A stretch of DNA of 64,000 bases from Enterovibrio coralii (GCF_001559595.1 NZ_LNTY01000006.1:248001-312000), one strand, 5' to 3'; shown: positions 1 to 9,416, numbered from the stretch's first letter. Notes: generated by a model from the letters alone, not told the origin. Made by a program: numbers and translations.

Positions 1-1027
1 CAAAGCCCAATAAGAGGCTATCCACCAAATCTGAAAGGCGAGTTTCTGTGTAGCGGCTTTGCTTGAAAATGGGTTTTAACTGGATGTTGTCCGGCAGCTC
101 ACTGCGAAAGCCATCCAGCATTTTGTCGGCAGCCGCTGTCCACTGATCAACGCGAATATTGCTTTGCATCCTTGCTGAAACGAGTACGGCTGGCTCACCG
201 TCGATAATGGCAATCTGCGATGGCGGCTGAGCTTGGGCGCGTTCAACCGTGGCGATGTCCTCAACGCGAATCAAATAACCATTGTCGTCGATGGCGACAG
301 GGACTTGTTTCACACGAGTGATTGAATCAAGTGCGCCAGCGACCTCTAGTTGGAAGCGATTATTCTCGTTGTGAAGCTCTCCGGCTGCATTTTTAGCATC
401 GGCACCAACGATTGAATTTGAAAGGGAAAGGGCGGTTTTGCCAAGTGCACTGGCATCGACAATGTCTAAAGTAACCAGTATTTCTTCGTCTGGGACGCCA
501 TGGGTATCGACAAATTCGGTACCGGATAAATTACGCCAGCGTTTGGCGAGCTCTTTGGCGTAGCGACCAAGAATGAGTTCATCGACGTGACCGTTTCCTT
601 GCCATTGAAGCGCGGTGATATAGGTGAAAGCGTTGGAGTGGTCATTATCGAATTCAGGCTCAAATGCGTCATCCGGTAACAACGGCACTGCATCGCTGAG
701 TTTGTCACGAATCTTCGACCATACAGGTTCTGTTTCCGTCAGGTCGTCATTCAGCTCCACCGTAATGACAGAAATTCCCGGCTTGGACTGAGATTCGATC
801 AGGTTTATCTCATCCAACGAGCGAAGTTCGTTTTCGATAAGTTCAGTGACCAGCGCTTCGACCCGTGAGGCACTGGCACCGGGATAAGGCGTGGTAATCG
901 TCGCCCAGCGGTTTATAAGTGCTGGATCTTCCGCACGCGGCAACGTGGATAGGGCAGAGAACCCTGACACCAAGATGAGTACAGTAAAGAGCACCAAGAG
1001 CCGCGTATTTTTAAGGAGCTTCTCCAT
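1..1027 (-). CDS. RND efflux permease, N-terminal part (runs off window)
   Basis: Partial inner-membrane RND transporter; the reading frame is open from an ATG at 1027 to the window edge (about 342 codons). It begins with a short cytoplasmic stretch and a hydrophobic first helix (LLVLFTVLILVSGFSAL), then the periplasmic porter region with the family sequence TTPYPGASASRVEALVTELIE, where AcrB-type pumps have the PGA motif. It starts 5 nt after the stop of the adaptor gene upstream, so the two form one operon. Substrate cannot be told; the divergent TetR gene suggests inducible export of a drug-like or organic compound. The outer-membrane channel is not in this window. Recognised by translating the edge frame; confident for family, not for subtype. 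Confidence 0.88.
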   Translation of the reverse strand, partial: MEKLLKNTRLLVLFTVLILVSGFSALSTLPRAEDPALINRWATITTPYPGASASRVEALVTELIENELRSLDEINLIESQSKPGISVITVELNDDLTETEPVWSKIRDKLSDAVPLLPDDAFEPEFDNDHSNAFTYITALQWQGNGHVDELILGRYAKELAKRWRNLSGTEFVDTHGVPDEEILVTLDIVDASALGKTALSLSNSIVGADAKNAAGELHNENNRFQLEVAGALDSITRVKQVPVAIDDNGYLIRVEDIATVERAQAQPPSQIAIIDGEPAVLVSARMQSNIRVDQWTAAADKMLDGFRSELPDNIQLKPIFKQSRYTETRLSDLVDSLLLGF

Positions 1028-1032
1028 AAGAA

Positions 1033-2124
1033 TTACTCCTCAGAAACGGTGACTTGTTGCCCGGAGACAATACGATGAACGCCGTCCGTGACAACCCTGT
1101 CGCCGTTGCTAAGCGGGCCTGAGACATAAGCCCTGTTTTCATCAGCATGGACGACTTGTACTGAACGTCGCGCAATTTCCGTGGTTCCGGCTTCGTTCTC
1201 GGTCGTAGTGAACACGTTCCACGTGCCGCGCAACCCGTCAGTCAGGCTGGTTAGTGGTATCCAAAAACCTTCTGCTTCGAATTCGCTGTTGTCTTGCAGA
1301 TAGGCGAGTTGTCCGTTGATTACCATCGCCTGCTCAGGTAGCGCGTAACGAAGTTGTACCGTCCGCGATCTTGCATCGATTGCCGCACCGGGATTCAGTA
1401 ACGTGGACGGGAAGATCTCATCACCGATTCTGATGTTCGCTTCGCGCTTTTCAACCAATGCAGCGAGATATTTAACAGGCACACCGATCCGAGCTTCATT
1501 TTGACGTTGGGAAAGCAAAGTGAGGGTAGGAGAGCCCATGTTGACGACGTCGCCTTCAGACACAAATCGTTCGCTGATCTTGCCATCGTAAGGCGCATAG
1601 ATGGTCGACTTTTGCTTACGCAGCGTGTTGGACGCGATGGATGCTTCTAACTCTCGGACGTTGGCAAGTAACGAGTCTCGCTGGCTGGTCAACGAATCAA
1701 TTTCAGCATCTGCGCTGAACCCTTTTTTCTTGAGTTGACGCTGACGTTGCAAATTGGTTTTGATTAAATCGAGTTGAGCATCGAGTTGTTCCAACTGTGC
1801 TGACAATTGACGAGACTCGGTATCCAGCAGTTGGGTGTCGAGTTGAATGAGAGGTGTCCCTTTCTGTACGGTATCGCCAACATCGACCAATAACGTATTC
1901 ACCTTCCCAGAAAGCTCAAAGCCAAGATTGGCACTTTGCCCAGCCTGAACCGTACCAACAAACTCTTTTTTGATCTTATAGCTAGGTTCAATGTTTACCG
2001 TGGTGACAGTGACGCTAGGCAATGCGATGTCAGCCACCTCGTTATTGGGTTCGGATTGAGAGTTACAGGCAGTCAGTGCAGTGAGTGAAGTCACAAACAC
2101 CAATTTGGTCGTCCATTTACGCAT
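1033..2124 (-). CDS. RND efflux periplasmic adaptor lipoprotein (MFP/HlyD family)
   Basis: Membrane fusion protein of 363 residues that would link the permease downstream to an outer-membrane channel. The N-terminus is a lipoprotein signal with lipobox LTAC (Cys20). Then come a first beta-barrel/lipoyl half (EFVGTVQAGQSANLGFELSG, GDTVQKGTPLIQLD), an alpha-helical hairpin rich in Q, L and E (about residues 95-170), and the second lipoyl half (IYAPYDGKISERFVSEGD). The length is typical. It is first in the operon; its start lies 133 bp from the divergent TetR gene, and the two share a promoter region holding a duplicated operator-like sequence. Family assignment is secure; the pump name is not. 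Confidence 0.92.
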   Translation of the reverse strand: MRKWTTKLVFVTSLTALTACNSQSEPNNEVADIALPSVTVTTVNIEPSYKIKKEFVGTVQAGQSANLGFELSGKVNTLLVDVGDTVQKGTPLIQLDTQLLDTESRQLSAQLEQLDAQLDLIKTNLQRQRQLKKKGFSADAEIDSLTSQRDSLLANVRELEASIASNTLRKQKSTIYAPYDGKISERFVSEGDVVNMGSPTLTLLSQRQNEARIGVPVKYLAALVEKREANIRIGDEIFPSTLLNPGAAIDARSRTVQLRYALPEQAMVINGQLAYLQDNSEFEAEGFWIPLTSLTDGLRGTWNVFTTTENEAGTTEIARRSVQVVHADENRAYVSGPLSNGDRVVTDGVHRIVSGQQVTVSEE

Positions 2125-2153
2125 TGCGAAAGTCCCATCGTCCGTTTATCTTT

Positions 2154-2214
2154 TAGACTAGACTGTCCAGTCCAATTTGACTAAAAATAAATCAAGTAGA
2201 CTAGACTGTCCAGT
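2154..2214. promoter_or_regulatory. Duplicated operator between RND operon and TetR gene
   Basis: An 18-bp sequence, TAGACTAGACTGTCCAGT, occurs twice in perfect copy (2154-2171 and 2197-2214), 43 bp apart, in the 133-bp divergent intergenic region. Each copy contains the imperfect dyad GACT-GTCC-AGTC. Position and symmetry fit binding of the TetR-family product of the next gene, repressing both directions. Binding itself is inferred. Confidence 0.65.
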
Positions 2215-2257
2215 TTGATTTGGTATTATTTTTGTACATATTTGGTCAGGGACTTCA

Positions 2258-2875
2258 ATGACAGCACATATTCTTCAACGAAAAGAGCAGAAACGTCAGC
2301 AGATACTTGAAGCAGCATCCAGCCTGTTCTCTAAGCAGGGATACGGTATTTCCATGGATGCGATAGCTGAATGTGCAAACGTCTCTAAACAAACGGTTTA
2401 CGCGCACTTCAGCAACAAAGATCAGCTCTTTGAAACCTGCATTGTTGAGAAGTGTAAAAGTGCAGGCATCGATTGGGATTTGGAAAAGGACCACAGAAAG
2501 CCAGACGTTGTTTTGAAGGAATACGGTTGGCAGTTTCAGAATCTGGTTCTGGGGGAAGATGCCATCAATATGTTCCAGAACATCGTTCGCCAAGCGGATT
2601 CACACCCAGAGATTGCGGGCATCTACCTTGATCAAGGCCCAACGCGCAATGTCTTGTTGTTAAGTGGTTATCTGAAGTTGCTGGTAAAAAGTGGTGATTT
2701 GCCGCACTGCAAAGACACAGAGCAAGCGGCGATGCAACTGTTGTTGATGCTGCATGGGCGGTCTGTTTACTGGGCGTACTTTGGCTTTGATGCCAATGAA
2801 AGTGATGCAGTGAGACGTGCCTACACCGATAACTGCGTTGACGTGTTTTTGCGCGGGTATGGCTACAACATCTAA
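2258..2875 (+). CDS. TetR/AcrR family transcriptional regulator
   Basis: A 205-residue one-domain repressor. Residues 10-60 form the TetR helix-turn-helix (ILEAASSLFSKQGYGISMDAIAECANVSKQTVYAHFSNKDQLF); the rest is the helical ligand-binding domain, with a TetR_C-like section (LLMLHGRSVYWAYFGF). It is divergent from an RND adaptor/permease pair, the classic arrangement for a local repressor of an efflux pump, and the shared spacer has two identical dyad-containing repeats. Its 3' end overlaps the 3' end of the convergent dgt gene by 4 nt. The ligand is unknown. Confidence 0.92.
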   Translation: MTAHILQRKEQKRQQILEAASSLFSKQGYGISMDAIAECANVSKQTVYAHFSNKDQLFETCIVEKCKSAGIDWDLEKDHRKPDVVLKEYGWQFQNLVLGEDAINMFQNIVRQADSHPEIAGIYLDQGPTRNVLLLSGYLKLLVKSGDLPHCKDTEQAAMQLLLMLHGRSVYWAYFGFDANESDAVRRAYTDNCVDVFLRGYGYNI

Positions 2876-4343
2876 TCAGTGACCATCAGGCTTTTGTATT
2901 CATCAAACGCGAATTGGTCTGTCATGCCGCTGATGTAGTCCTGCAAGAGGCGGCACCTTAAATAGAACTCCCACAAACCCGAGGATTCAATCTGAGCGTC
3001 TTTCAAAGCCAAGCGGTATGCCGCAACGTGCTTTTGAGAGAGTTTGTTGAATAAGCGTCGCTCGACAGGGTAGTAGCGTCCTTCTCCGTTGACGATTTTA
3101 GTAAAGTCTTCACGGGGAAGATCAAGCAGAGGGCGGTATTCATCCAATAAACCCCCGATGATTTTGTAGCCTTGCAGCTCAAGCGTCTCGACTTCTTGGT
3201 CGTTAAAAACGTGCTCAATGGCGACTTGCTTAAACGTCTTTGCAATAGCGTGGAATTGGCTGTTGTCTTCCAGCAGCGCACGATTGAAATCACCGTTGTA
3301 AACAGCAGAGAGATTGTCGGTAAATTGCTTCGCCGCGTGACTCACTAACGGATGAACCATGGCAACGCGCAGTTTGATGAAAAAACGATGTGGCTTGCTA
3401 ATTTCATCGGTTTGCGATTGTCGGTATACCTCGTCTAATGCTTGTTCGAACGTCGTTGTTCGATAGATAGGTCGGTTCTCTGGTTCAAGGGCTCGATATG
3501 TTTTCTTGAGCAATTCTGTCAGTTTCTCTAACGACAGAATGCGTTTCTCAACGGCATCTTCGATGTCGGCCAAACAATACGAAATGTCGTCAGCAGCCTC
3601 CATGATGTAGCTGAGCGGATGACGACAATATTTGGTCATCCGCATTTCTTGCATCAAATCATTCACGTAAGGCTTTTCGGTTAGGTAAAACCCGACTTTC
3701 TTAGTGAGATAGGCTTTATCGGAAGGTGCTTCTTGTTTTGGCTCTGTGCCGGGCCTTGTGTACTTAAGTACGCTGCTGCTTGGCTGTAGGTTAGATTGAA
3801 ACGGTGCAGAGAGTGAATAAGGCGGATGGCTTGGGCATTGCCGTCAAAATGGCAAAGCTCTTGCTCGACAGCCGCGATTTCGGTGCTGGGTGACTCTGCT
3901 ATTAAACCTTGCATAGGCGACAATTGACGGAGGTTTTTCTCAAACCATCGGTTGATAGCATCCTCACCGCAATGGCCAAAGGGAGGGTTGCCCATGTCGT
4001 GCATCAAGCAAGCAATTTCGACGAGCGACTCCACGGCGCGTTCCATGCCATCTAAACCATAGCTTGAAGGGATGTTTTCTAGTCTTTCGAATATAGAGTG
4101 AACGATGAACCGCCCAATCTGCTGCACTTCCATGGAGTGTGTCAGGCGGCTTCGCACCGCCGAGTTGCGTTCGAGAGGAAAGACTTGGGTTTTCTGTTGA
4201 AGCGTCGGATTGGGCTGAGTTGATGATTCGACCTCGGTCGCTTTCAAATGCGCGTTGAATTGACCTTGGGGTGCTTTCTTTTGATGTGTTTTTCCCGTAA
4301 GGACGCGCTGCACTTATCTTGGTACCGAAATCGATTTGAGCAT
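2872..4343 (-). CDS. dgt: Deoxyguanosinetriphosphate triphosphohydrolase (frameshifted four times)
   Basis: HD-domain dNTP triphosphohydrolase (dGTP to deoxyguanosine plus triphosphate). Spliced across frames, the product follows E. coli Dgt throughout: MAQIDF start, FESDRGRIINSA, LQQKTQVFPLERNSAVRSRLTHSMEV, HD motif ACLMHDMGNPPFGH, LCHFDGNAQAIRLIH, YIMEAADDISYCLADIEDAVEKRI, LQDYISGMTDQFAFDEY. It needs four single-base insertions to read through: just after the ATG (4340/4341), at about 4212/4213, at 4201/4202 and at 3771/3772. With these the length becomes 492 codons including stop, normal for the family. Each break sits at a place where one G or C of a short run seems missing. I read these as consensus errors; a true pseudogene cannot be excluded. 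Confidence 0.85.
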
Positions 4344-4744
4344 GGTGTGTTCTCAGCAATAAATAACGCGATTTCATTACCTTATATCCGAACGGGAAGA
4401 TTGTACACTTTATGCCCGCCGAATCCTGCGCGGGACGGTAGTTCGAACTGTTACAACCTCTACGAAAACGCTCAGCCGAGAAGTAACAGGGTGAGCGCAA
4501 TACCTGCCGCCGCACCCACACTAAATACCATCAAACCTAAAACGCTGCGTTGTGCTCGCTTTGATACATACATATGCAATTTCCGTATACTAAAAACTTA
4601 TCCCTAAAGTAACAGCAACTTGTGTGCCAATAATTTGAAACCTTATTTTTCATGGTGTTAGGCGTATCGTTGTTTTGTGTTTGCATTCATGAGGTAAACT
4701 TTACCGCTCAGTTTGGCGAAGTTTGCACACCAAAATAAGGGGTT
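4344..4744. other. Intergenic region between dgt and the VOC gene
   Basis: Besides the small membrane ORF at 4472-4573 no gene is convincing here. A longer plus-strand frame across 4248-4607 is mostly antisense to dgt and lacks family features. The last 100 bp are AT-rich and should hold the promoter of the VOC gene, which has an AAGGGG ribosome site at 4736-4742. Confidence 0.5.
4472..4573 (-). CDS. Possible small single-helix membrane protein (33 aa)
   Basis: A short frame from ATG 4573 to TGA 4472 encodes a basic N-terminus (MYVSKRAQRSV) followed by one strongly hydrophobic, Gly/Ala-rich helix ending LTLLLLG at the C-terminus. A GGAA Shine-Dalgarno-like sequence lies about 8 nt before the ATG. 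It fills the gap between dgt (same strand, downstream) and the divergent YaeR-like gene. The positive-inside start plus one helix is typical of small membrane proteins. I do not recognise the family; support is composition, RBS and placement only. Confidence 0.4.
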   Translation of the reverse strand: MYVSKRAQRSVLGLMVFSVGAAAGIALTLLLLG

Positions 4745-4747
4745 GTG

Positions 4748-5137
4748 ATGTCGTTTTTAGAAGGAATTCACCATGTTGCGATCATCGTAAGTGATTACGA
4801 GACGTCCAAACGTTTTTACACGGAGGTTTTGCGACTTCCGACCATTAACGAGACCTATCGTAGCGAGCGAGATTCGTGGAAGTTAGATCTAAGTTTACCT
4901 GATGGTGGTCAGCTCGAAGTTTTTTCCTTTCCGAATAGCCCAGAGAGGCCTTCCTACCCAGAAGCGCAAGGCCTGAGACATTTAGCTTTCCGCGTGAAAA
5001 ATTTAGAGAGGGCGATTGAGGCTCTGAACAGCCAAGGTGTGGAGACTGAGCCTGTCCGTGTTGATGAATTGACCGTCAGACGGTTTACTTTTTTTGCAGA
5101 CCCTGACGGCTTGCCGCTAGAGCTCTATGAAGAGTAA
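4748..5137 (+). CDS. gloA2: VOC family protein, YaeR/GloA2-like
   Basis: A 129-residue vicinal-oxygen-chelate protein closely following E. coli YaeR: GIHHVAIIVSDYETSKRFY at the start, RDSWKLDLSL, ELEVFSFP-type strand with PERPSYPEAQGLRHLAFRV, and the C-terminal RFTFFADPDGLPLELYEE. Metal ligands expected for the fold are His near residue 8, His in LRHLAF and Glu in LELYE. The family resembles glyoxalase I, but the physiological substrate of YaeR is not firmly known. I chose ATG 4748 over the GTG at 4745 because of spacing from AAGGGG. It is convergent with the repeat protein that ends one base later. Confidence 0.88.
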   Translation: MSFLEGIHHVAIIVSDYETSKRFYTEVLRLPTINETYRSERDSWKLDLSLPDGGQLEVFSFPNSPERPSYPEAQGLRHLAFRVKNLERAIEALNSQGVETEPVRVDELTVRRFTFFADPDGLPLELYEE

Positions 5138-5701
5138 TCATCGATAGATCCTTCCTCTCACTGCTAGCTTCTCAGGAATGTCTTTGACAGGCGTTCCCCT
5201 TAAATACACGTCGCCTGACACCCGTAAGTCTGGTGGAAGGCGAGTGACCTTGGTGTTCGACAAGTAAAGATTGCCTTTGACGTTCAGCCTACGCGGCAAT
5301 GCCGCTATAGGTGTGTCAACCAAACTCAAATCTCCATTTACCGTCAGGCCAGCAGGTAAGACAGCAATCTGAGAGCCAGTAAAGTTCATGTATCCGCCAA
5401 CATCGATTTTAGGAATGCGTGTGAGCTTGCTGTGTGACGCGTTGAGATAGCCTTTTACCACCAGTGTGTCAGGTAAACGTGTAATGTTGCTGGCTTCAAT
5501 ATCTAAAAAACCATCGATAGTGAGGTCTTCTGGCAAGGTCTCAAAATGCGTATTGTTTAAGCGAAGGTTGCCATAAGTGTCGATATAACCGTGCAATTTT
5601 ACGGTGTCCACGAAATGGGGTTTTGACTTGTTAAACGCGAGTGCAGGCCCTGGCAGTAAGAGGCTGAAAATCAGTAAAAGCAATACATTTCTAGAAAACA
5701 T
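5138..5701 (-). CDS. Secreted leucine-rich-like 20-residue repeat protein
   Basis: A 187-residue protein with a clear signal peptide (MFSRNVLLLLIFSLLLPGPALA). The whole mature part is a chain of about six to seven 20-residue units following the pattern LP-x-x-L-x-V-x-G-x-L-x-L-x-x-T-x-I-x-x: for example TIDGFLDIEASNITRLPDTL and TVNGDLSLVDTPIAALPRRL. This resembles short bacterial leucine-rich or beta-solenoid repeats, here presumably a periplasmic or surface solenoid. No catalytic domain. It shares no operon partner: the convergent VOC gene stops at the base before it ends. Function unknown; a binding or adhesion role is only a guess from the fold. Confidence 0.75.
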   Translation of the reverse strand: MFSRNVLLLLIFSLLLPGPALAFNKSKPHFVDTVKLHGYIDTYGNLRLNNTHFETLPEDLTIDGFLDIEASNITRLPDTLVVKGYLNASHSKLTRIPKIDVGGYMNFTGSQIAVLPAGLTVNGDLSLVDTPIAALPRRLNVKGNLYLSNTKVTRLPPDLRVSGDVYLRGTPVKDIPEKLAVRGRIYR

Positions 5702-6253
5702 CAGGCCTAAGTCTCTGGTAACTCTTTATAATATTTTTAACCGTGTTTATTAATTCTTCAAGCAGAAAGAACTCACGAAATTCGTCGTTGTTAATTATAT
5801 AACTTACATTATCCTCAAACAGTAAAATATCGAGTAATTCTTTCTGGAATTAAGCGTGGTATTTAAAACGACTTGACGCTCTCACTTCCTCACTAAATGT
5901 TGAATAATTGTTCGTGCTTTAACAATATTTACACTATTGATTTTTGACTCAAGATCCCAATTTTGCAGATTGACCTTTGATGTTTAGCCAGTAAAGCACA
6001 AGTGATTTTCTCATCCTATTCAGCAGAATGAAGCCATTTAGTGTCTGGCGTTATGCAAACTAAAGTTACATTTATACGCTGAATGCAGGCGGGCATTTAT
6101 CACATTATTTATTGTTCATCACATATTGCTTTGCGTAAACCAAACACTACAATAGGAACCCTAATTTTATTTGCAAAAATAATTCGAGTTATACCTCATT
6201 TTAATTTAGATGTAGGGTCGCCAGAATATTGCGGCCCATGAAAGCGATATTTA
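5702..6253. other. AT-rich intergenic region
   Basis: A 552-bp divergent spacer between the repeat protein and the EIIC-EAL gene. It is visibly AT-rich with no plausible coding frame, no strong hairpin-T-run and no recognised operator. It must hold promoters for both genes. Confidence 0.5.
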
Positions 6254-8368
6254 ATGAATACAAAGCGAATTGGTAAGTCATTTTTGTCACTGCTTAACCC
6301 CTATAAAATAGAAGCGGTGACGCGCTCATTGCGCGCAATGCGTGATGGTATGCTGTGGCTTGTACCCTGCTTGATTGTGTCGAGTATTTTAGGCTTTGCG
6401 GCAAGCATGCTTGAGTTCTTGGAAGTCGACGCGCCTGTCTTCATCCATGAACTGAATATACTCAGAGTCTCATTGACCTCGCTTTATCCTTATCTTTTCG
6501 CTGCGAGCATCAGTATGATGCTTGCCATTCAATGGCGACTCCCTCGGCCACCTATCGCCGTGCTGTGTATGTCTTATGTCGCCGTTGCCGAAAAGACACT
6601 GGGGTACGAAAACCAACTTTCATCCATCATGCTGACCTTTATCGGTCTCACGCTACCGCTTTACGCCGTTCCTTTGCTCTCCAAACTGAAAAAACAAAAA
6701 TGGGCGAGACTCGTTGAGAGCGAAGTTTCCGGCAAGCTAGTAAAAGATGCGATGAACCTGATTGTGCCGGTGTGCTTGTTACTTTTGTCGTCATGGCCGT
6801 GACAAAGATACTGTGGATTTGTGATGCGTGGTTTGACTCTGCCGCTTTCCTACAAGGATTCGACCCTATCAATGAACCCTACACTGTAGACGATTTTCTC
6901 GTTATTAAACTCTTTCCTTTGGTTCTTGGGAATTCATGGTTATTACGCGTTAACACCGCTTGTTACGCCACTTATCGAAGCACTCGATATCAACCGCCTT
7001 ATCTATAACGCGGGCGGTGTTCCGGGCAACATCATGAACCTCTCCACCTTGTCTTCGTTCATGTTTATCGGAGGCTCAGGTGCCACGCTAGGTCTCGCGT
7101 TCGCGATTGTCCTGTTTTCCAAAGACAAGGTGATGCGTGTTATCGCCATAACCAGTGTTCCGTTGGGGCTATTCAACATCAACGAGATACTGTTGTTTGG
7201 TTTGCCGATCATTTTTAACCTGCGCCTTTTGATGCCATTTTTCCTTGCCCCATTAGCAAATATGTTAGTGAGCGTAACGGCGATGAAGCTGGGGTTAGTC
7301 GCGATTCCTGTTGTCATGGCTCCGATAACCAGCCCGCTGGTGCTGAATGCGTTTATCTCCACGGGCGGCGACATTCGCGCTGTTGTGCTGCAACTCATAC
7401 TCGTGATCATGAGTACGTTGATTTACTGGCCGTTTGTTCGATTGTTGGATAAACACGTAAAAAGACGCGATTTGTACATTCCTTCACTCGATACGACATT
7501 CACTCGTCGTGAAGAAGAAGCCTACGTGCTTGCCGTTGATCCGGTGACAGAATCACTGAAAAAAGTGCGTGAAATAGAAGGTGTTGAGAAGCAACTAGAA
7601 GCACTGTCTACACGTGAATTCTACCTGGAGTTTCAGCCTCAGGTATCTGGTAAAACACGTCAAGTTGTAGGCGCTGAAGCACTCATTCGTCTTCGTGACA
7701 GCAATGGAAAGGTTGAATCGCCGGCCAAGTTTTTGCCTGTGTTTGAAAAAGCCAACCTGATGAAAGACATCGATACATGGGTAATTCGTCAGTCTGTTCA
7801 ACAAAGCAAAGAGTGGATTGCCCAAGGCTTTTACATGCCGATCAGCGTGAACGTTACCAGCCATACGTTGACAGACTTGGTGGTGATGGAAGAAGTGTTG
7901 GATCTGATCGCTGAAGTTCCTGGTTTGCTGCACTTCGAAATTACAGAAGAGTCACTGTTAGAAAAAGAGTCGGTTGTCGAGTCATCCATTTCGCGTTTAC
8001 ACGAAGCAGGCTCAACCGTTCACATTGATGATTTTGGTACGGGTTACAGCTCACTCAGTTATCTGAACCGCTTTGATATCGATGCGATCAAAATTGACCG
8101 CAGCTTTGTCGTAGCACTCTCTACTGAACGCGGAAAGCAAGTGTTCTATAGCCTTGTGGGTATCGCGAAACAGCTCGGGATGAACATCATCGTCGAAGGC
8201 GTGGAGACTGCCGAGCAGTACAACATCGTCACACGAGAGACCGATGCCGTGGTGCAAGGCTGGTATTTCAGTAAGTCTGTCTCAGCAAAAGACTTCAAGA
8301 AATATGCTTTACAACGCAGTGCGCTCTCGTCGAAAACCGCCAAGACAGTAACTGAAGTGTCTTTGTAA
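6254..8368 (+). CDS. PTS-EIIC-like membrane domain fused to EAL phosphodiesterase (two frameshifts)
   Basis: About 704 residues. The first ~395 form a polytopic membrane domain like the lactose/cellobiose PTS permease EIIC, including GGSGATLGLAFAIVLFSKDK and FNINEILLFGLPIIFN. The last ~255 are an EAL domain with EALIRL (about 475), SVNVTSHTL, FEITEESL, DDFGTGYSSLSYL (about 592), IKIDRSFV and VEGVETAEQ, so the c-di-GMP phosphodiesterase residues look complete. There are no EIIA/EIIB modules, so this is probably a membrane sensor that lowers c-di-GMP. The frame is lost near 6776 (one base missing) and restored at 6928-6930 (one G extra); the EIIC homology continues through. A paralogue lies at 44951. 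Convergent with the TRAP binding protein gene, 10 bp away. Confidence 0.87.
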
Positions 8369-8378
8369 TCCTCAGCGG

Positions 8379-9416
8379 TTATTGTTTGCCAGAAAACGCC
8401 TCTTCTAACGTGAGAAGCAGGCGTTTTCCTTTATCCCCATTTTCTTCCAAGTATGCTTTCCTGACGGGTGCCGCCAGCTTTTTAAAGCGGTTCCGTTCTC
8501 GCTGCGTTAAGTGCACCAATATCATGTCGGGCTTATAGTGTCTGATCTTCTTCAGTTGGGCGGCATTTAAAGCTATCTGGTGTTGATAGATATAATCAGA
8601 CATATGTTTGAAAGCCTCGCCGAGCATCTCCTTTTCATGCTTGCTCAATGATAGATACCAAGATTGGTTAGCGATGATAGATGTCGTAAAACGTTGTTGG
8701 CCAGCCCAAATGAGATAGTCGGTGACTTCGTAAAACTTCATCTCTTCTATGGCAAACAGTGGATTCACTTGGCCATCGATGATCGACGTTTGTAATGCGC
8801 CATAAATCTGGGAGTAAGGCAGAGGGATGGGCTCTGCGCCAAACAGTGTATAGGTCTGTTTGATCAATGGCGCGTTCATCACCCGCATTTTAAAACCGCC
8901 AAAATCACGAGGATGACGCACCAGTTTGTTGGTCGACCATACCATTTCACCTTCAAGATACAGCGTCATCAAACGGAGGTTTTTGTCGATGAGTGCATCA
9001 CCAATGACCTCGTAAATTACTTTGTTTGTACTGAGCACTTGTTGGTTGATTCGATCATCGGCAGAGAACAGATAGGGAATGGTAAATACTTGTATTTCTG
9101 AGATAAGGTCGCCAAGAATCCCTGTTGAAGCGTGAGTCAGTTGAAGGGTGCCATTAGCGGTTAACGCGGTGAGATCTTCAGACTCACCCAAGGTACCGTA
9201 ACTGAAAATGTCGACCTTTATTTTGCCTTCAGACTTGCTCTCTACCAGCCGCTTAAACTCCTGCGCATAAACGTCTTGTACCGAGCCATCAATTTCCTCG
9301 AGCCCGAATCGCCAGACCTGAGTTTCTGTATCGTCAGCATGTGTCTGCAATGAAGCGAAAGAAAAAATGAGGAAGAAAAGGAACTTTAACGTGGCAGGGG
9401 TACAACTCGACATCAT
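8379..9416 (-). CDS. TRAP transporter substrate-binding protein, DctP family (orphan)
   Basis: A 345-residue periplasmic solute-binding protein with a signal peptide ending near LQTHA. DctP features follow: WRFGLEEIDGSVQDVYAQEF, KVDIFSYGTLGESEDLT, the carboxylate-binding region GGFKMRVMNAPLIKQTYTLFGAEPIPLPYSQIYGALQTSIIDGQVNP. Such proteins bind organic or amino-sugar acids and pass them to DctQM permeases. No dctQ or dctM gene is present on either side, so it is an orphan: it may serve a permease elsewhere or feed a membrane sensor. It ends against the EIIC-EAL gene. Two adjacent ATGs (9416, 9413) are possible starts. Confidence 0.88.
   Translation of the reverse strand: MMSSCTPATLKFLFFLIFSFASLQTHADDTETQVWRFGLEEIDGSVQDVYAQEFKRLVESKSEGKIKVDIFSYGTLGESEDLTALTANGTLQLTHASTGILGDLISEIQVFTIPYLFSADDRINQQVLSTNKVIYEVIGDALIDKNLRLMTLYLEGEMVWSTNKLVRHPRDFGGFKMRVMNAPLIKQTYTLFGAEPIPLPYSQIYGALQTSIIDGQVNPLFAIEEMKFYEVTDYLIWAGQQRFTTSIIANQSWYLSLSKHEKEMLGEAFKHMSDYIYQHQIALNAAQLKKIRHYKPDMILVHLTQRERNRFKKLAAPVRKAYLEENGDKGKRLLLTLEEAFSGKQ

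Noticed and set aside
2872..4343. dgt as a naturally decayed pseudogene
   Set aside because: Four breaks, all consistent with one missing base, with excellent homology between them; the same error type affects nine other conserved genes, so error is the simpler reading.
4248..4607. Plus-strand 119-codon frame
   Set aside because: Antisense to the N-terminal part of dgt and the intergenic region; no domain and no ribosome site.
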